A DNA stretch of 64,000 bases from Taklimakanibacter albus. Lineage in GTDB: Bacteria; Pseudomonadota; Alphaproteobacteria; Rhizobiales; Aestuariivirgaceae. The notes below the pieces were generated by a model that was not told where the DNA came from, made no database searches, and saw nothing but the letters and a program-made list of their open reading frames with translations. Shown here in pieces: positions 37,239 to 47,503 of the stretch (position 1 is its first letter; each line of letters begins with the position of its first letter). The stretch is taken from contig NZ_JAENHL010000008.1 of NCBI RefSeq assembly GCF_016595235.1, forward strand, positions 1,882,624-1,946,623, in the 5' to 3' direction. A program made the translations under genes and the position numbers.

Positions 37239-38843
37239 ATGAAGAACGATATCGGACTTCCGCTCCTGCGGGCGGATGAAATGAAGCCGGGACGGATGGA
37301 CCGGCGCAGCTTCATGGGCGGGCTCAGCCTGCTCGGCCTGTCGGCCGCGGCAGGCTCGACCTTCCCGATGCCGGCGCGGGCCGAGGAGACGCCGAAGCCG
37401 GGCGGCCATCTGCGCTTCGCCATGGCGCATGGCGAGGCCGCCGACACGCTCGACCCGGCGCATGTGAACAACGGCTATGTGACGGTCGTTGCCTATGCGA
37501 TCACCAACATGCTGACCGAAGTCGGCACCGACGGCGCGCTCGAGCCCAAGCTCGCCGAGAGCTGGGAAGCCTCGGAAGGCGCCACCAAATGGACCTTCAA
37601 GCTGCGCAAGGGCGTCGAGTTCCATAACGGCAAGAGCTTCACCGCGAAGGATGTCGTCGCTTCGATCAATCACCATCGCGGCGAGAAGTCGACCTCCTCG
37701 GTCAAACCGATCGTCGATCCCATGACCTCGGTCGAAGCCGACGGCGACCATGTCGTCGTGATCAGGCTCAGATCCGGCGACGCCGACATTCCGTTCAAAC
37801 TGTCAACCTTCAGCTTCGGCATGTATCCGGGAAAGGATGACGGGACGATCGATTGGCAATCCGGCATCGGCACCGGTGCCTATCGGCTGAAATCGTTCAG
37901 GCCCGGCGAACGGACCGAGCTGGAGAAGAACCGGAATTTCTGGCAGGCGGGCCGCGGTCATTTCGGCAGCGGCGAGCTGCTGTCGATACAGGACACGGCG
38001 GCGCGCCAGAACGCGCTTCTGACCAATGAGGTGGACGGCATCGACCGTCTCGATCTCAAGACCGTCAACCGGCTGAAGCAGGCCGCCGGCATCAAGGTCG
38101 AGGAAGTGCGCGGCAAGCTCCATTACACATTTCCGATGCTCACCAATGTCGCGCCCTTCAACGACAACAATGTGCGCCTGGCGCTCAAATACGCGATCGA
38201 TCGCGAGGCGCTGCTCAAGACCATCCTCTTCGGACACGGCACGGTCGGCAACGACCATCCGCTCACCCCGGCCTATCCCTTCTTCGCCACCGACATCGAG
38301 CAGCGGGTTTACGATCCGGACAAGGCCAAATATCATCTCAAACAGGCCGGCCTCTCCGCACTCGCCGTCAATCTGAGCGCGGCCAATGCGGCGTTCACCG
38401 GAGCCGTCGATACCGCCGTACTCTACGCGGAACAGGCCAAGAAGGCGGGCATCTCGATCACTGTCGTTCAGGAGCCCAATGACGGCTACTGGACGAATAT
38501 CTGGCAGAAGCGCTCATGGTGCGCCGCTTATTGGTTCGGCACGCCGACGCCGGACGATATCCTGACACAGGCCTATTCAGCCGGCGCAAGCTGGAACGAT
38601 AGCGCCTGGAACAACGAGAAATTCAACAAGATCCTGGTCGCGGCGCGCTCCGAGCTCGATGCCGGCAAGCGCGCCGGCATGTACCGCGAACTGCAGCTCC
38701 TGGTCCGCGACGAGGGCGGTGTCGTCATTCCGCTTTTCGCCAATGACGTCTTCGCCACCAGCACCAAGGTCAGGCACGGCAGGCTGGCCGACAATTACGA
38801 ATGCGACGGCCGCATGTTCTTCGACCGCTGGTGGTTCGGCTAG
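37239..38843 (+). CDS. ABC transporter solute-binding protein, family 5
   Basis: 534-residue periplasmic binding protein of the oligopeptide/opine/nickel (SBP family 5) type. A twin-arginine-like signal is present (MDRRSFMGGLSLLGLSAAAG, about residues 20-39). Family stretches GGHLRFAMAHGEAADTLDPA, LEPKLAESWEASEG, WTFKLRKGVEFHNGKSFTAKD (shown in parts) and IGTGAYRLKSF are clear. RBS GGAGGA precedes the ATG. It is the third gene of the operon, but no permease or ATPase genes follow: the next gene is on the other strand. It must use permeases encoded elsewhere or act as a binding protein alone. Confidence 0.92.
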   Translation: MKNDIGLPLLRADEMKPGRMDRRSFMGGLSLLGLSAAAGSTFPMPARAEETPKPGGHLRFAMAHGEAADTLDPAHVNNGYVTVVAYAITNMLTEVGTDGALEPKLAESWEASEGATKWTFKLRKGVEFHNGKSFTAKDVVASINHHRGEKSTSSVKPIVDPMTSVEADGDHVVVIRLRSGDADIPFKLSTFSFGMYPGKDDGTIDWQSGIGTGAYRLKSFRPGERTELEKNRNFWQAGRGHFGSGELLSIQDTAARQNALLTNEVDGIDRLDLKTVNRLKQAAGIKVEEVRGKLHYTFPMLTNVAPFNDNNVRLALKYAIDREALLKTILFGHGTVGNDHPLTPAYPFFATDIEQRVYDPDKAKYHLKQAGLSALAVNLSAANAAFTGAVDTAVLYAEQAKKAGISITVVQEPNDGYWTNIWQKRSWCAAYWFGTPTPDDILTQAYSAGASWNDSAWNNEKFNKILVAARSELDAGKRAGMYRELQLLVRDEGGVVIPLFANDVFATSTKVRHGRLADNYECDGRMFFDRWWFG

Positions 38844-38862
38844 CGCGAATCTATCGCGCGCC

Positions 38863-39297
38863 TCACATCCGGATCAGCCGCAAGACGGTGACGCCATGCG
38901 CATCCACCAGGATGAGCTTGTCGCGTTGCTCGTCGATCCGCCACAGGCGCGCCTCGCCAAGCGCCGACAGGAAGTCGTGCTCCTGATTCAGGATCTCGGG
39001 CGCGCAGGCCATCTTGGTCGAGATCATGGGACTGAAACTGACGCGGGCCTCGTCGATCGTCATGCCGCCGCTGATCCGGTTGCAACCACCGCTGCCGGTT
39101 ACCCTTCCATCGGCGGCGATATCGATCACCGTCCGAACATTCGAGATCACCCCGCGACGGCGAATCGATTCCGCATGCCAGCGGCCGATGAGTGCTTTGG
39201 GAAAGGCGCCGGCGAGCGACATGTCGGGCAAGGCCACCGCCGCCATGGCGAGGCCCATGAACCTCCGCCGTGCGAGTTTCACGTTGTTTCTCCTCAT
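38863..39297 (-). CDS. Exported META-domain-like protein
   Basis: 144 residues. The N-terminus KLARRRFMGLAMAAVALPDM is a twin-arginine-like signal. The mature part resembles the META/HslJ fold: GRVTGSGGCNRISGG (about residues 70-84), FSPMISTKMACAP and a C-terminal VLRLIRM strand; two cysteines may pair. The role is unknown; HslJ-type proteins are linked to envelope stress. ATG 39297 gives the signal peptide directly. It is convergent with the solute-binding protein gene, 19 bases apart. Confidence 0.8.
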   Translation of the reverse strand: MRRNNVKLARRRFMGLAMAAVALPDMSLAGAFPKALIGRWHAESIRRRGVISNVRTVIDIAADGRVTGSGGCNRISGGMTIDEARVSFSPMISTKMACAPEILNQEHDFLSALGEARLWRIDEQRDKLILVDAHGVTVLRLIRM

Positions 39298-39347
39298 GTC
39301 CCGGCAGAACACTACCTCATCGCCGGGCGAGGAACGCAAGCAATTTG

Positions 39348-40265
39348 TTACGCCGCCTCGGCCTCAGCGCCGATACGGGCCATGCCGGCGAGCCGCTTGG
39401 TCGCGGCGACCGTCTCCCGCGCTGCATACCAGTAACGCGGCTTGAGCTCGATATTGAACAGAACATCGGCCGGGAAAGCGCATTCCGCCATCAGCATCTC
39501 CCAGGGGATATCGCCCCATCCGACCGGCAGATGCAGATCGCCATGGCCATAGGCGACACGCTCTCCTTCGGTGAACATCCAGATGTCGTCCTGGCGGCCG
39601 AAGCTGTCATGCACATGGAGATGCCTGGCGAAGGGCGCCAGAGCGGCGACCTCGTCGACGAAGTCGTCGCGGCGGCCGAGGAAATCCAGATTGAGATGGG
39701 CATGGCTGAAATCGAGCGTGGCCATGACATTCGGATGGCCGATCATCGCCAGCTCGGCGGCGAGCCGCGACGGCGTCGATGCCAGCTGCCTGCCCTCATA
39801 GCCGCCGAATAATGTCTCGACGCACAAGGTCAGGCCCAGATCACGGGCGAGGTCGCCACCTTTGGCCAGCCAGTCGCGCTGGCGCTCATATCCCGCCGCC
39901 ACACCTTCGGCCTGCTGCTGCGGCATCAGGCCCGCATGGATCACATAATTCTCGGCGCCGACTTCCGCCGATATTTCGAGCGAGGCCTTCAGCACCTCGA
40001 AATGGCGTGGCAGGCGCCAGGCTTCGTCCATGAAGTTGATGGCGAGCGGCCCATGCACCGAATAATCGACACCCCGGCCGGCGCAGGCAGTCTTCAGCAT
40101 CGCGAGCTGAGCCTGACGGATCTTGCCGCCGACGACGATGTCCATGTCGTAGATCGGCAGCTCGATCGCATCGACGCCCAGCTCCTCGATCATGTCGAGC
40201 TCGGCGCCGAAATCCGAGAGATCGTCCAGGCGCTTATGGGCGGATATGCCGGTGCGGGGCTGCAT
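39348..40265 (-). CDS. Sugar phosphate isomerase/epimerase-type TIM barrel
   Basis: 305-residue protein of the xylose-isomerase-like TIM-barrel superfamily (AP endonuclease 2 fold). Metal-site strands are visible: TLCVETLFGG, ATLDFSHAHLN, RHLHVHDSFG and FNIELKPRYW; YSVHGPLAINFMD is near the N-terminus. Such enzymes are inosose dehydratases, tagatose epimerases or endonuclease IV relatives; the sugar is not known. ATG 40265 follows GAGGAG. It is divergent from a small secreted protein. Confidence 0.85.
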   Translation of the reverse strand: MQPRTGISAHKRLDDLSDFGAELDMIEELGVDAIELPIYDMDIVVGGKIRQAQLAMLKTACAGRGVDYSVHGPLAINFMDEAWRLPRHFEVLKASLEISAEVGAENYVIHAGLMPQQQAEGVAAGYERQRDWLAKGGDLARDLGLTLCVETLFGGYEGRQLASTPSRLAAELAMIGHPNVMATLDFSHAHLNLDFLGRRDDFVDEVAALAPFARHLHVHDSFGRQDDIWMFTEGERVAYGHGDLHLPVGWGDIPWEMLMAECAFPADVLFNIELKPRYWYAARETVAATKRLAGMARIGAEAEAA

Positions 40266-40418
40266 TCTCGATGACTCCTCGATGCGGAAGGAAATGAATG
40301 CCGCGAATGTCGTGGTGGTGCATGACAGCGATTTGATCGTCCCTTGACGGTTGCGCGACGCCGCCCTCGACATTTTCACGCCAATGCCATTGAATCTTAG
40401 CGTGATTGTCACAAAAGG

Positions 40419-40796
40419 ATGATTCGCGTGCTCGTGAGGCTTGGCGCCGCCGCTTTGCTGTTCGTCGCAACACCGGGAACCGCCGGCGCCGGCGAATTGA
40501 CCGGCCGTGAGATCGAAGCCGAGCTCGTCGGGCGGCAGATCCTGTGGTGGCAGGCGGATGGCTGGCAGAACGGCACTCTGACGCTCGGCGCCAGCGGCGT
40601 TGCCGACATAACGATTGCCGGCCCCGGCGCCAAGAGTCACGATGAAGGCACCTGGGAGCTTCGCGACGGCACCTTGTGCACCAAGTGGCGGATGCTGCGC
40701 GCGCAGGAGAAGTGCTATCGGCTGACGCGCGACAATAGCCGCCGCTTCCTCACCAGCGGCGGCAACATCTTCGAGATTCAGGAAGCCGGCGTCTGA
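40419..40796 (+). CDS. Small secreted protein of unknown function
   Basis: 125 residues with a signal peptide (MIRVLVRLGAAALLFVATPG then TAGAG, cleavage near residue 24). The mature part is about 100 residues with strands LTLGASGVADITI, GTWELRDGTLCTKW and KCYRLTRDNSRRFL, and two cysteines that could form a disulfide. It looks like a small beta-barrel periplasmic protein; I do not recognise a family with confidence. RBS AAAGG is close to the ATG. Confidence 0.7.
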   Translation: MIRVLVRLGAAALLFVATPGTAGAGELTGREIEAELVGRQILWWQADGWQNGTLTLGASGVADITIAGPGAKSHDEGTWELRDGTLCTKWRMLRAQEKCYRLTRDNSRRFLTSGGNIFEIQEAGV

Positions 40797-40814
40797 GCGT
40801 CACTAGGCTGTGCA

Positions 40815-40854
40815 TCGTCATTCGACTGTCACGGCCAAACGACGAAACTGTCAT
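40815..40854 (+). promoter_or_regulatory. Candidate PHO box upstream of ugpB
   Basis: Three CTGTCAT-like half-sites are in phase: TCGTCAT (40815), CTGTCAC (40826) and CTGTCAT (40848), spaced 11 and 22 bases. PhoB boxes are 11-base direct repeats of CTGTCAT, and ugp genes belong to the Pho regulon in E. coli and rhizobia. The site lies about 190 bases before the ugpB start, so a long leader containing two hairpins would follow. Confidence 0.5.
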
Positions 40855-40901
40855 GTCCTCAAACTAGGCAGGTCCAACGGGCCCCTGAGCCCTTGCGACC
40901 A

Positions 40902-40949
40902 GAGCGCTTCCCGCCAAAGTTGCTCGACTTTGGCGACAAGGAAGCGCTC
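40902..40949 (-). repeat. Bulged palindromic repeat, CGCCAAAGT core (reverse copy)
   Basis: Arms GAGCGCTTCC (40902-40911) and GGAAGCGCTC (40940-40949); inner stem CGCCAAAGT / ACTTTGGCG; ACAA bulge on the right. On the minus strand it reads arm, TTGT bulge, core, loop, core, arm, the same layout as the element at 10616-10668. Confidence 0.75.
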
Positions 40950-40966
40950 CAGATTAGGTGTTTTTC

Positions 40967-41024
40967 GAGCCCTTTTACCCACTTTGATCGAAACTTTTCG
41001 TTTCGATCAAAGTGGGCAGGGCTC
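40967..41024 (+). repeat. Long bulged hairpin in the ugpB leader
   Basis: Outer arms GAGCCCT / AGGGCTC, a TTTA bulge on the 5' side, then a perfect 17-base inner stem (40978-40994 with 41000-41016) around a TTTTC loop. It ends only 3 bases before the GGGGAG ribosome-binding site of ugpB, so in mRNA it would stand directly beside the translation start region. Confidence 0.75.
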
Positions 41025-41039
41025 TATGGGGAGATGACG

Positions 41040-42371
41040 ATGAAACGATCGATACTTGTCGCCGCCATGACCATGACGACGCTCGCCGGCGCCGCCGCGC
41101 AGGAGCGTACCAAATTCGAATTCTGGTATGGATTGACCGGCGACCTCGGCGAAGTGGTGGCCAATCACTGCAAGCTCTTCAACGAATCGCAGACCAAATA
41201 TGAGGCCGTGTGCACCGGCCAGGGCGGCTATGACAAGGCCGAGCAGAACACCATCGCCGCCTATCGCGCCAAGCAGCAGCCGACCATCGTTCAGATCTAT
41301 GACGCCGGCACGCTCAATTTCATGCTCTCGGGCGCCATCTACAAAGCCAACCAGTTCGACAAGGATTACGGCCTGAATGTCGACTGGAAGAGCTACTTCC
41401 CCGGCATCGCCAATTATTATGCGACGGCCGGCGGCGAAATGTGGTCCTTCCCCTATAACTCATCGACCGCAGTCTTCTACTGGAACAAGGACGCCTGGGC
41501 GAAGATCGGAAAAAACGAGGCGCCGAAGACCTGGGCCGAGTTCGCGGACGATCTCAAGGCGTTGAAAGCGGCGGGCGTCGAATGCGGGTTCGCGCTCGAT
41601 GGCGATACCTGGATGAATCTCGAGCAATTCTCCGCCACCAACAACATTCCCATCGCCACGCAGGACAACGGCTATGGCGGCCTCAGCGCCGAGCTCGTCT
41701 TCAACAAGACGGCCTATGTCGACCACATGAAGAACTACAAGGCCTGGCTCGATGCCGGCTATGCGCGCATCCAGACGACGCAGGTCGGCAAGAACCTCGT
41801 TCAGGCCTTCGCTGACGGCAGCTGCGCCTCGACCATCACCTCGATCGCCAACCACGGCACGGTGAAGAACACGCAAGTTCCCGATCTGAAGTGGGACGTC
41901 GCGATGATCCCGGTGCTCGACGCCGCCAAGCGCACCAACTCGCTGGTCGGCGGCGCCTCGCTCTGGGTCATGCAAGGCAAGTCCAAGGAAGAGTACGAAG
42001 CGGCGGCCGCGTTCCTCAAATATGTCACCTCGCCCGAGACCGGCGAGAAATACATCGTCAAGAACACCGGCTATATTCCGGTGACGGTCAAGGGCTTCGA
42101 GCTCCTGAAGTCGGAAGGCTTCTACCAGGATCCGAAAATGGCCGGCCGCGAGGTCGCCATCGCCTCGCTGACCGCCTCGGCCGTCGGCCCCAATTCGCGC
42201 GGCATCCGCCTCGGCAACTTCACCTCGATCCGCTCCGAGCTGCGTTCGGAACTGGAGGCGGTGTTCACCGGCCAGAAGGACGTACAGGCCGGGCTCGATG
42301 CCGCCGTCGAACGTGGCGACCAGATCCTGCGCCGCTACGAGCAGACCTATAAGGGCGCGGCGCTGCCCTGA
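41040..42371 (+). CDS. ugpB: sn-Glycerol-3-phosphate ABC transporter binding protein
   Basis: 443-residue periplasmic binding protein of the UgpB type. Signal peptide MKRSILVAAMTMTTLAGAAA; then FEFWYGLTGDLGEVV, GGYDKAEQNTIAAYRAKQQP and IVQIYDAGTLNFM, the characteristic UgpB N-lobe segments, and WSFPYNSSTAVFYWNKDAW further on. It captures glycerol 3-phosphate or glycerophosphodiesters. ATG 41040 was preferred over the ATG at 41034, which is too near the GGGGAG site. First gene of ugpB-A-E-C; likely phosphate-regulated. Confidence 0.92.
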   Translation: MKRSILVAAMTMTTLAGAAAQERTKFEFWYGLTGDLGEVVANHCKLFNESQTKYEAVCTGQGGYDKAEQNTIAAYRAKQQPTIVQIYDAGTLNFMLSGAIYKANQFDKDYGLNVDWKSYFPGIANYYATAGGEMWSFPYNSSTAVFYWNKDAWAKIGKNEAPKTWAEFADDLKALKAAGVECGFALDGDTWMNLEQFSATNNIPIATQDNGYGGLSAELVFNKTAYVDHMKNYKAWLDAGYARIQTTQVGKNLVQAFADGSCASTITSIANHGTVKNTQVPDLKWDVAMIPVLDAAKRTNSLVGGASLWVMQGKSKEEYEAAAAFLKYVTSPETGEKYIVKNTGYIPVTVKGFELLKSEGFYQDPKMAGREVAIASLTASAVGPNSRGIRLGNFTSIRSELRSELEAVFTGQKDVQAGLDAAVERGDQILRRYEQTYKGAALP

Positions 42372-42433
42372 TCAACATGATCGTCGGGCCGGCCGGATGA
42401 CATTGCCGGCCGGCCCCGACAATCGAGCCCCAC

Positions 42434-43318
42434 ATGGAAAAGCGCGCGACATTCTCCAATCTCTGGCTCGCCGCGGCCTTCATCGCGCCGCAGATGCTGC
42501 TGGTCTTCGTGTTCTTCTACTGGCCGACGGGCGAAGCCCTCTATTGGGCGGTGACGCTCGAGCCACCCTTCGGCGGGTCGAATGAATGGGTCGGCTGGCT
42601 CAATTTCGAGACCGTCTTCAGCGATCCCAAATATTGGAACTCGGTGCGCATCTCGATCGCCTTCGCCGGCCTTGCGACGGTGCTCTCGCTCGTCATCGCC
42701 GCGATGCTCGCTCTGTTCGTCGACCGGCGCCTGCCGGGGCATCAGCTCTATAAATTCACCTTCTTCCTACCCTATGCGCTCGCCGCGCCCAGCGTCGGAC
42801 TCGCCTTCCGCTTCATCTTCTCACCCGATGCGGGTTTCGTTTCCGCCATCAACCGGGTCTGGCCAAACTTATGGAATCCGGCCCTCGACGGCTGGGACGC
42901 CTTCCTGCTGATCGTCTTCGCGCAGAGCTGGAAGATGGTCGGCTACAACTTCATCTTCTTCCTCGCCGCCCTGCAGTCGATCCCACGCAGCGTCACGGAA
43001 GCCGGCGCCATGGATGGCGCCTCGGTACTCCGGCGCATGTGGGACATCCAGCTGCCGCTGATCGCCCCGACCTTGTTCTTTCTGGTCATCATCAACATCA
43101 CCGACAGCTTCGTCGACAGCTTCGGCATCGTCGATGTGACGACCTCCGGCGGGCCGGCACGGGCCACCGATCTGATGGTCTACAAGATCTATTTCGACGG
43201 TTTCGAGGGCAAGGACTACTCGCTCGCCGCGGCGCAGTCGATCGTGCTCATGCTCCTGATCATCGCCTTGACCTTCATCCAGTTCCGCTTCGTCGAGCGG
43301 CGCATTCACTATTCATGA
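42434..43318 (+). CDS. ugpA: Glycerol-3-phosphate ABC transporter permease UgpA
   Basis: 294-residue inner-membrane permease with six predicted membrane segments (first at LAAAFIAPQMLLVFVFFYW). The ATPase-docking EAA loop is SVTEAGAMDGASVLRRMWDIQLPLI (shown as EAGAMDGAS and IQLPLIAPTLFF). It pairs with UgpE. The gene starts 62 bases after ugpB and ends 10 bases before ugpE. Confidence 0.94.
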   Translation: MEKRATFSNLWLAAAFIAPQMLLVFVFFYWPTGEALYWAVTLEPPFGGSNEWVGWLNFETVFSDPKYWNSVRISIAFAGLATVLSLVIAAMLALFVDRRLPGHQLYKFTFFLPYALAAPSVGLAFRFIFSPDAGFVSAINRVWPNLWNPALDGWDAFLLIVFAQSWKMVGYNFIFFLAALQSIPRSVTEAGAMDGASVLRRMWDIQLPLIAPTLFFLVIINITDSFVDSFGIVDVTTSGGPARATDLMVYKIYFDGFEGKDYSLAAAQSIVLMLLIIALTFIQFRFVERRIHYS

Positions 43319-43328
43319 GGGCCGGCCG

Positions 43329-44225
43329 GTGATCGAACGCACGCCGCTTCTCGACCTCTTCACCCATCTGCTCCTGCTCGCCTCCTTCGTGGCGTTGCTG
43401 ATCCCGTTCTGGATCGTCTTCGTGGCGGCGAGCCATGACTTCCACACCGTCAATCAGGTGCCGATGCCGCTCTGGCCGGGCGACAGCTTCTTCGAGAATA
43501 TGGCGGTCGCCTGGGAACGCGGCAATTTCGGCCGCGTGATGCTCAACTCGCTCATCGTGGCCGGCGGCGTCACGCTCGGCAAGATTGTCCTCGCCGCGCT
43601 CTCGGCTTTCTCAATCGTCTATTTCAAATACCGCCTGCGCATGGTGATGTTCTGGCTGATCTTCATCACACTGATGCTGCCGCTCGAAGTGCGCATCGTG
43701 CCGACCTATGCGGTGGCCGCCGATGCCTTGCGGCCCTTCCAGTCGATGATCGACCTGTTTGGCATCGGCATAAATCTTCCCGAGTGGAATCTCCTCAACT
43801 CCTATTCCGGCCTGATCCTGCCGCTCGTCGCCACCGCCACCGGCACCTTCCTTTACCGGCAGTTCTTCCTCACCGTGCCGGATGAGCTCGCCGAGGCGGC
43901 CAAGATGGACGGTGCCGGCGCCGTCAGGTTCTTTCTGGAAGTCCTGCTGCCGCTATCACGGACCAACATGGCGGCCTTGGCGACGATCATGTTCGTGTGG
44001 TCGTGGAACCAGTATCTCTGGCCGTTGCTCGTCGTCACCGATCACCAGAATTTCGCGACCGCGACCATGCAGCTCCAGAAGCTCATCCCGGGTCCGCTGT
44101 TCGGCGAGCCGCCGGTGTGGAACATCGCCATGGCCGCCAATCTGATCGTTCTCGCACCGCCGGTGCTGGTGACCATCCTGCTGCAGCGCTGGTTCGTGCG
44201 CGGCCTGATGGTCACGGAAAAATAG
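43329..44225 (+). CDS. ugpE: Glycerol-3-phosphate ABC transporter permease UgpE
   Basis: 298-residue permease, six membrane segments, first at LLLLASFVALLIPFWIVFVA. The EAA loop reads DELAEAAKMDGAGAVRFFLE and is followed by VLLPLSRTNMAALA. The start is GTG 43329; it lies 10 bases after ugpA and 9 bases before ugpC. Confidence 0.94.
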   Translation: MIERTPLLDLFTHLLLLASFVALLIPFWIVFVAASHDFHTVNQVPMPLWPGDSFFENMAVAWERGNFGRVMLNSLIVAGGVTLGKIVLAALSAFSIVYFKYRLRMVMFWLIFITLMLPLEVRIVPTYAVAADALRPFQSMIDLFGIGINLPEWNLLNSYSGLILPLVATATGTFLYRQFFLTVPDELAEAAKMDGAGAVRFFLEVLLPLSRTNMAALATIMFVWSWNQYLWPLLVVTDHQNFATATMQLQKLIPGPLFGEPPVWNIAMAANLIVLAPPVLVTILLQRWFVRGLMVTEK

Positions 44226-44234
44226 GGGGCGCCC

Positions 44235-45349
<1,115 letters not shown>

Positions 45350-45368
<19 letters not shown>

Positions 45369-46099
45369 CTGTGCAGCTCGGCGCCATGCTGCTTGAGCCA
45401 GGTCTTGGCGCGCGCGGCATTGGGGCAATGAGTGAGCACCAGCCGCCAGAATTGCCGTCCATGATTCATATGCTTGAGATGCGCCACTTCATGCGCGGCC
45501 ACATAATCGAGCACGAAAGGCGGCGCCAGCACCAGGCGCCACGAATAGGACAGCGTGCCGTCGGACGAGCATGAGCCCCAGCGGCTCTTCTGATCGCGCA
45601 CGACGACCCGGTGGAATTTGGCGTCCATGGCCCTTGCATAGGCCTCGCTCGCTTTGACGAGATCGTGACGCGCCTCCACTTTCAGCCAGTCGACGAGGCG
45701 CCGTTCGAGATGCGCCGCATCGCCGGATATCTGGATCGTGCCGCTCTGCATCGTCACCGCGCCGCGCCGGCTTCCTGTCGCCACGATGCGAAATTGCTCG
45801 CCGCGCAACAGAATGGTGGCACCTGCCTCGACCGGCCGTTTGGCGGGCTCCGTGGCGAGGCGATCGGCGATCCATTGCGATGAACGTTTGGCGAAATCGA
45901 GCCCTTCCTTACGCCCGACACGCGGCGGCAAGGTGACGATAACGCCGGAGCGGTCACGCGACAGGCGCAGAACCAGACGGCGCGCCTTGGCATGGCGCCT
46001 GAACGTGACGGAGATGGATTTGTCTTCGATGGCGAGTTGCGCCGGCTCGATCGTCTTCGGTCGCTTGACCAATCCCAATGCTTCGAGGAACCGGCTCAC
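45350..46099 (-). CDS. YgjP-like (SprT-like) zinc metallopeptidase
   Basis: 249-residue protein of the YgjP/UPF0758-neighbour metal-dependent hydrolase family (DUF45). The zinc site [15 protein letters not shown] gives HExxH and the third His; [20 protein letters not shown] is the other family hallmark. The substrate is unknown. The GTG start overlaps the phaZ stop by 4 bases (GTGA), so it is probably co-translated with the depolymerase. Confidence 0.87.
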
Positions 46100-47328
46100 G
46101 CCTGCTTGTGCATGAAGTCGACGATACGCGGCACGGCATCGGCGCGGAAGCGCGAGCCGTTGAACACGCCGTAATGGCCGACGCCCTTCTGCAGGAGATG
46201 CAGCTTCTTTTCAGCCGGCAGCGACGCGCAGAGATCATGCGCCGCTTCGGTCTGGCCGACGCCCGATATGTCGTCGCGCTCACCCTCGATCGTCATCAGC
46301 GCCGTTTTTTTGATCAAGCCCGGCTCGATCTTCTCGCCGCGATGGCGGAAGATACCGCGCGGCAGCTCGTGATTGACGAAGACCTTCTCGACCGTCTGCA
46401 GATAGAATTCAGCGGTGAGGTCCATCACCGAGAGATATTCGTCGTAGAAATCGGTGTGTTTCTCGGCCGCGTCGCCGTCGCCCTCGATCAGGTGCCAGAA
46501 CAATTCGCGATGAGCGCTCATATGGCGGTCGAGATTCATGGTCATGAATCCGGTGAGCTGCAGGAAGCCCGGATAGACGTCGCGCATGGCGCCGGGATGC
46601 GGGAACGGCACCTTCACCACGGCGTTCTTGCGGAACCAGTCGACGCCGCGCGCCACCGCCAGCCGGTTGACGACGGTCGGGTTGCGCCTTGTGTCGATCG
46701 GGCCGCCCATCAGGATCATGGATTTCGGCTGGTTGGGGTCCTTGCGCTTCGCCATCGAGGCGATGGCCGCGAGCACCGGCACGGAAGGCTGGCACACCGC
46801 CATCACATGAGTGTCAGGGCCGAGGAAAGTGAGCATCTCGACGACATAATCGATGTAGTCATCGAGATCGAAGTCACCACTCGCCAGCGGCACCTGGCGG
46901 GCATCGACCCAGTCGGTGATGTAAACATCGGCATGCGGCAGCATCGCTTCGACCGTGCCGCGCAGCAGCGTCGCATAGTGGCCCGACATCGGCGCCACGA
47001 TGAGGAGCTTCGGCTGCTTGACCTTGGATTTTTCGTCGGCCCAGGCTTTGGAGAAATGCAGGAGCGAGCAGAAGGTCTTGTCGAAGACGCGCTCCTCGAC
47101 GATGGGAACCTCGTCGCCGGCGACGACCGTGAAGTCGAGACCGAAGCCCGGCTTGCCGTAACGCCGCGTGGCCCGCTCGAAAAGGTCGAGCGAGGCCGAC
47201 ATGGAGCGGCCCATATAGGTCTGGGCGAAGGGATTGACGGGGTTCTTCCAGAAGAAGTTCGCCGCATCCGCCGCTGCCCGCCAGGGGGCAATGGCGGCGT
47301 GATTCATCTCATAGAGATAATAGAGCAA
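46096..47328 (-). CDS. phaZ: Intracellular polyhydroxybutyrate depolymerase
   Basis: 410-residue intracellular PHB depolymerase that mobilises carbon granules. The nucleophile is a cysteine in a lipase-box-like motif, HVMAVCQPSVPVLAA; the family blocks DLDDYIDYVVE and KKLHLLQKGVGHYGVFNGSR are present, the latter with the catalytic His. The TTG at 47328 is chosen over ATG 47307 because LYYLYEMNHAAIAPWRAAAD is the family's conserved beginning and AAGGA lies 9 bases upstream. Confidence 0.92.
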   Translation of the reverse strand: MLYYLYEMNHAAIAPWRAAADAANFFWKNPVNPFAQTYMGRSMSASLDLFERATRRYGKPGFGLDFTVVAGDEVPIVEERVFDKTFCSLLHFSKAWADEKSKVKQPKLLIVAPMSGHYATLLRGTVEAMLPHADVYITDWVDARQVPLASGDFDLDDYIDYVVEMLTFLGPDTHVMAVCQPSVPVLAAIASMAKRKDPNQPKSMILMGGPIDTRRNPTVVNRLAVARGVDWFRKNAVVKVPFPHPGAMRDVYPGFLQLTGFMTMNLDRHMSAHRELFWHLIEGDGDAAEKHTDFYDEYLSVMDLTAEFYLQTVEKVFVNHELPRGIFRHRGEKIEPGLIKKTALMTIEGERDDISGVGQTEAAHDLCASLPAEKKLHLLQKGVGHYGVFNGSRFRADAVPRIVDFMHKQA

Positions 47329-47503
47329 TTCCCAACTTCCTTGTGGGTAAGGGTGCGGCGCAACATGTCAGCACGTTAACAAGGCCTTCTGCGCCGGGCA
47401 ACCCGACCAACATCCTAGAGCCATGCAAAAAACGAGTAGCCGACGGAGAGGCAAGATTCAGGATAACACGCTGAAATTAATGAAACTTTCCTAACAAGAC
47501 CGC

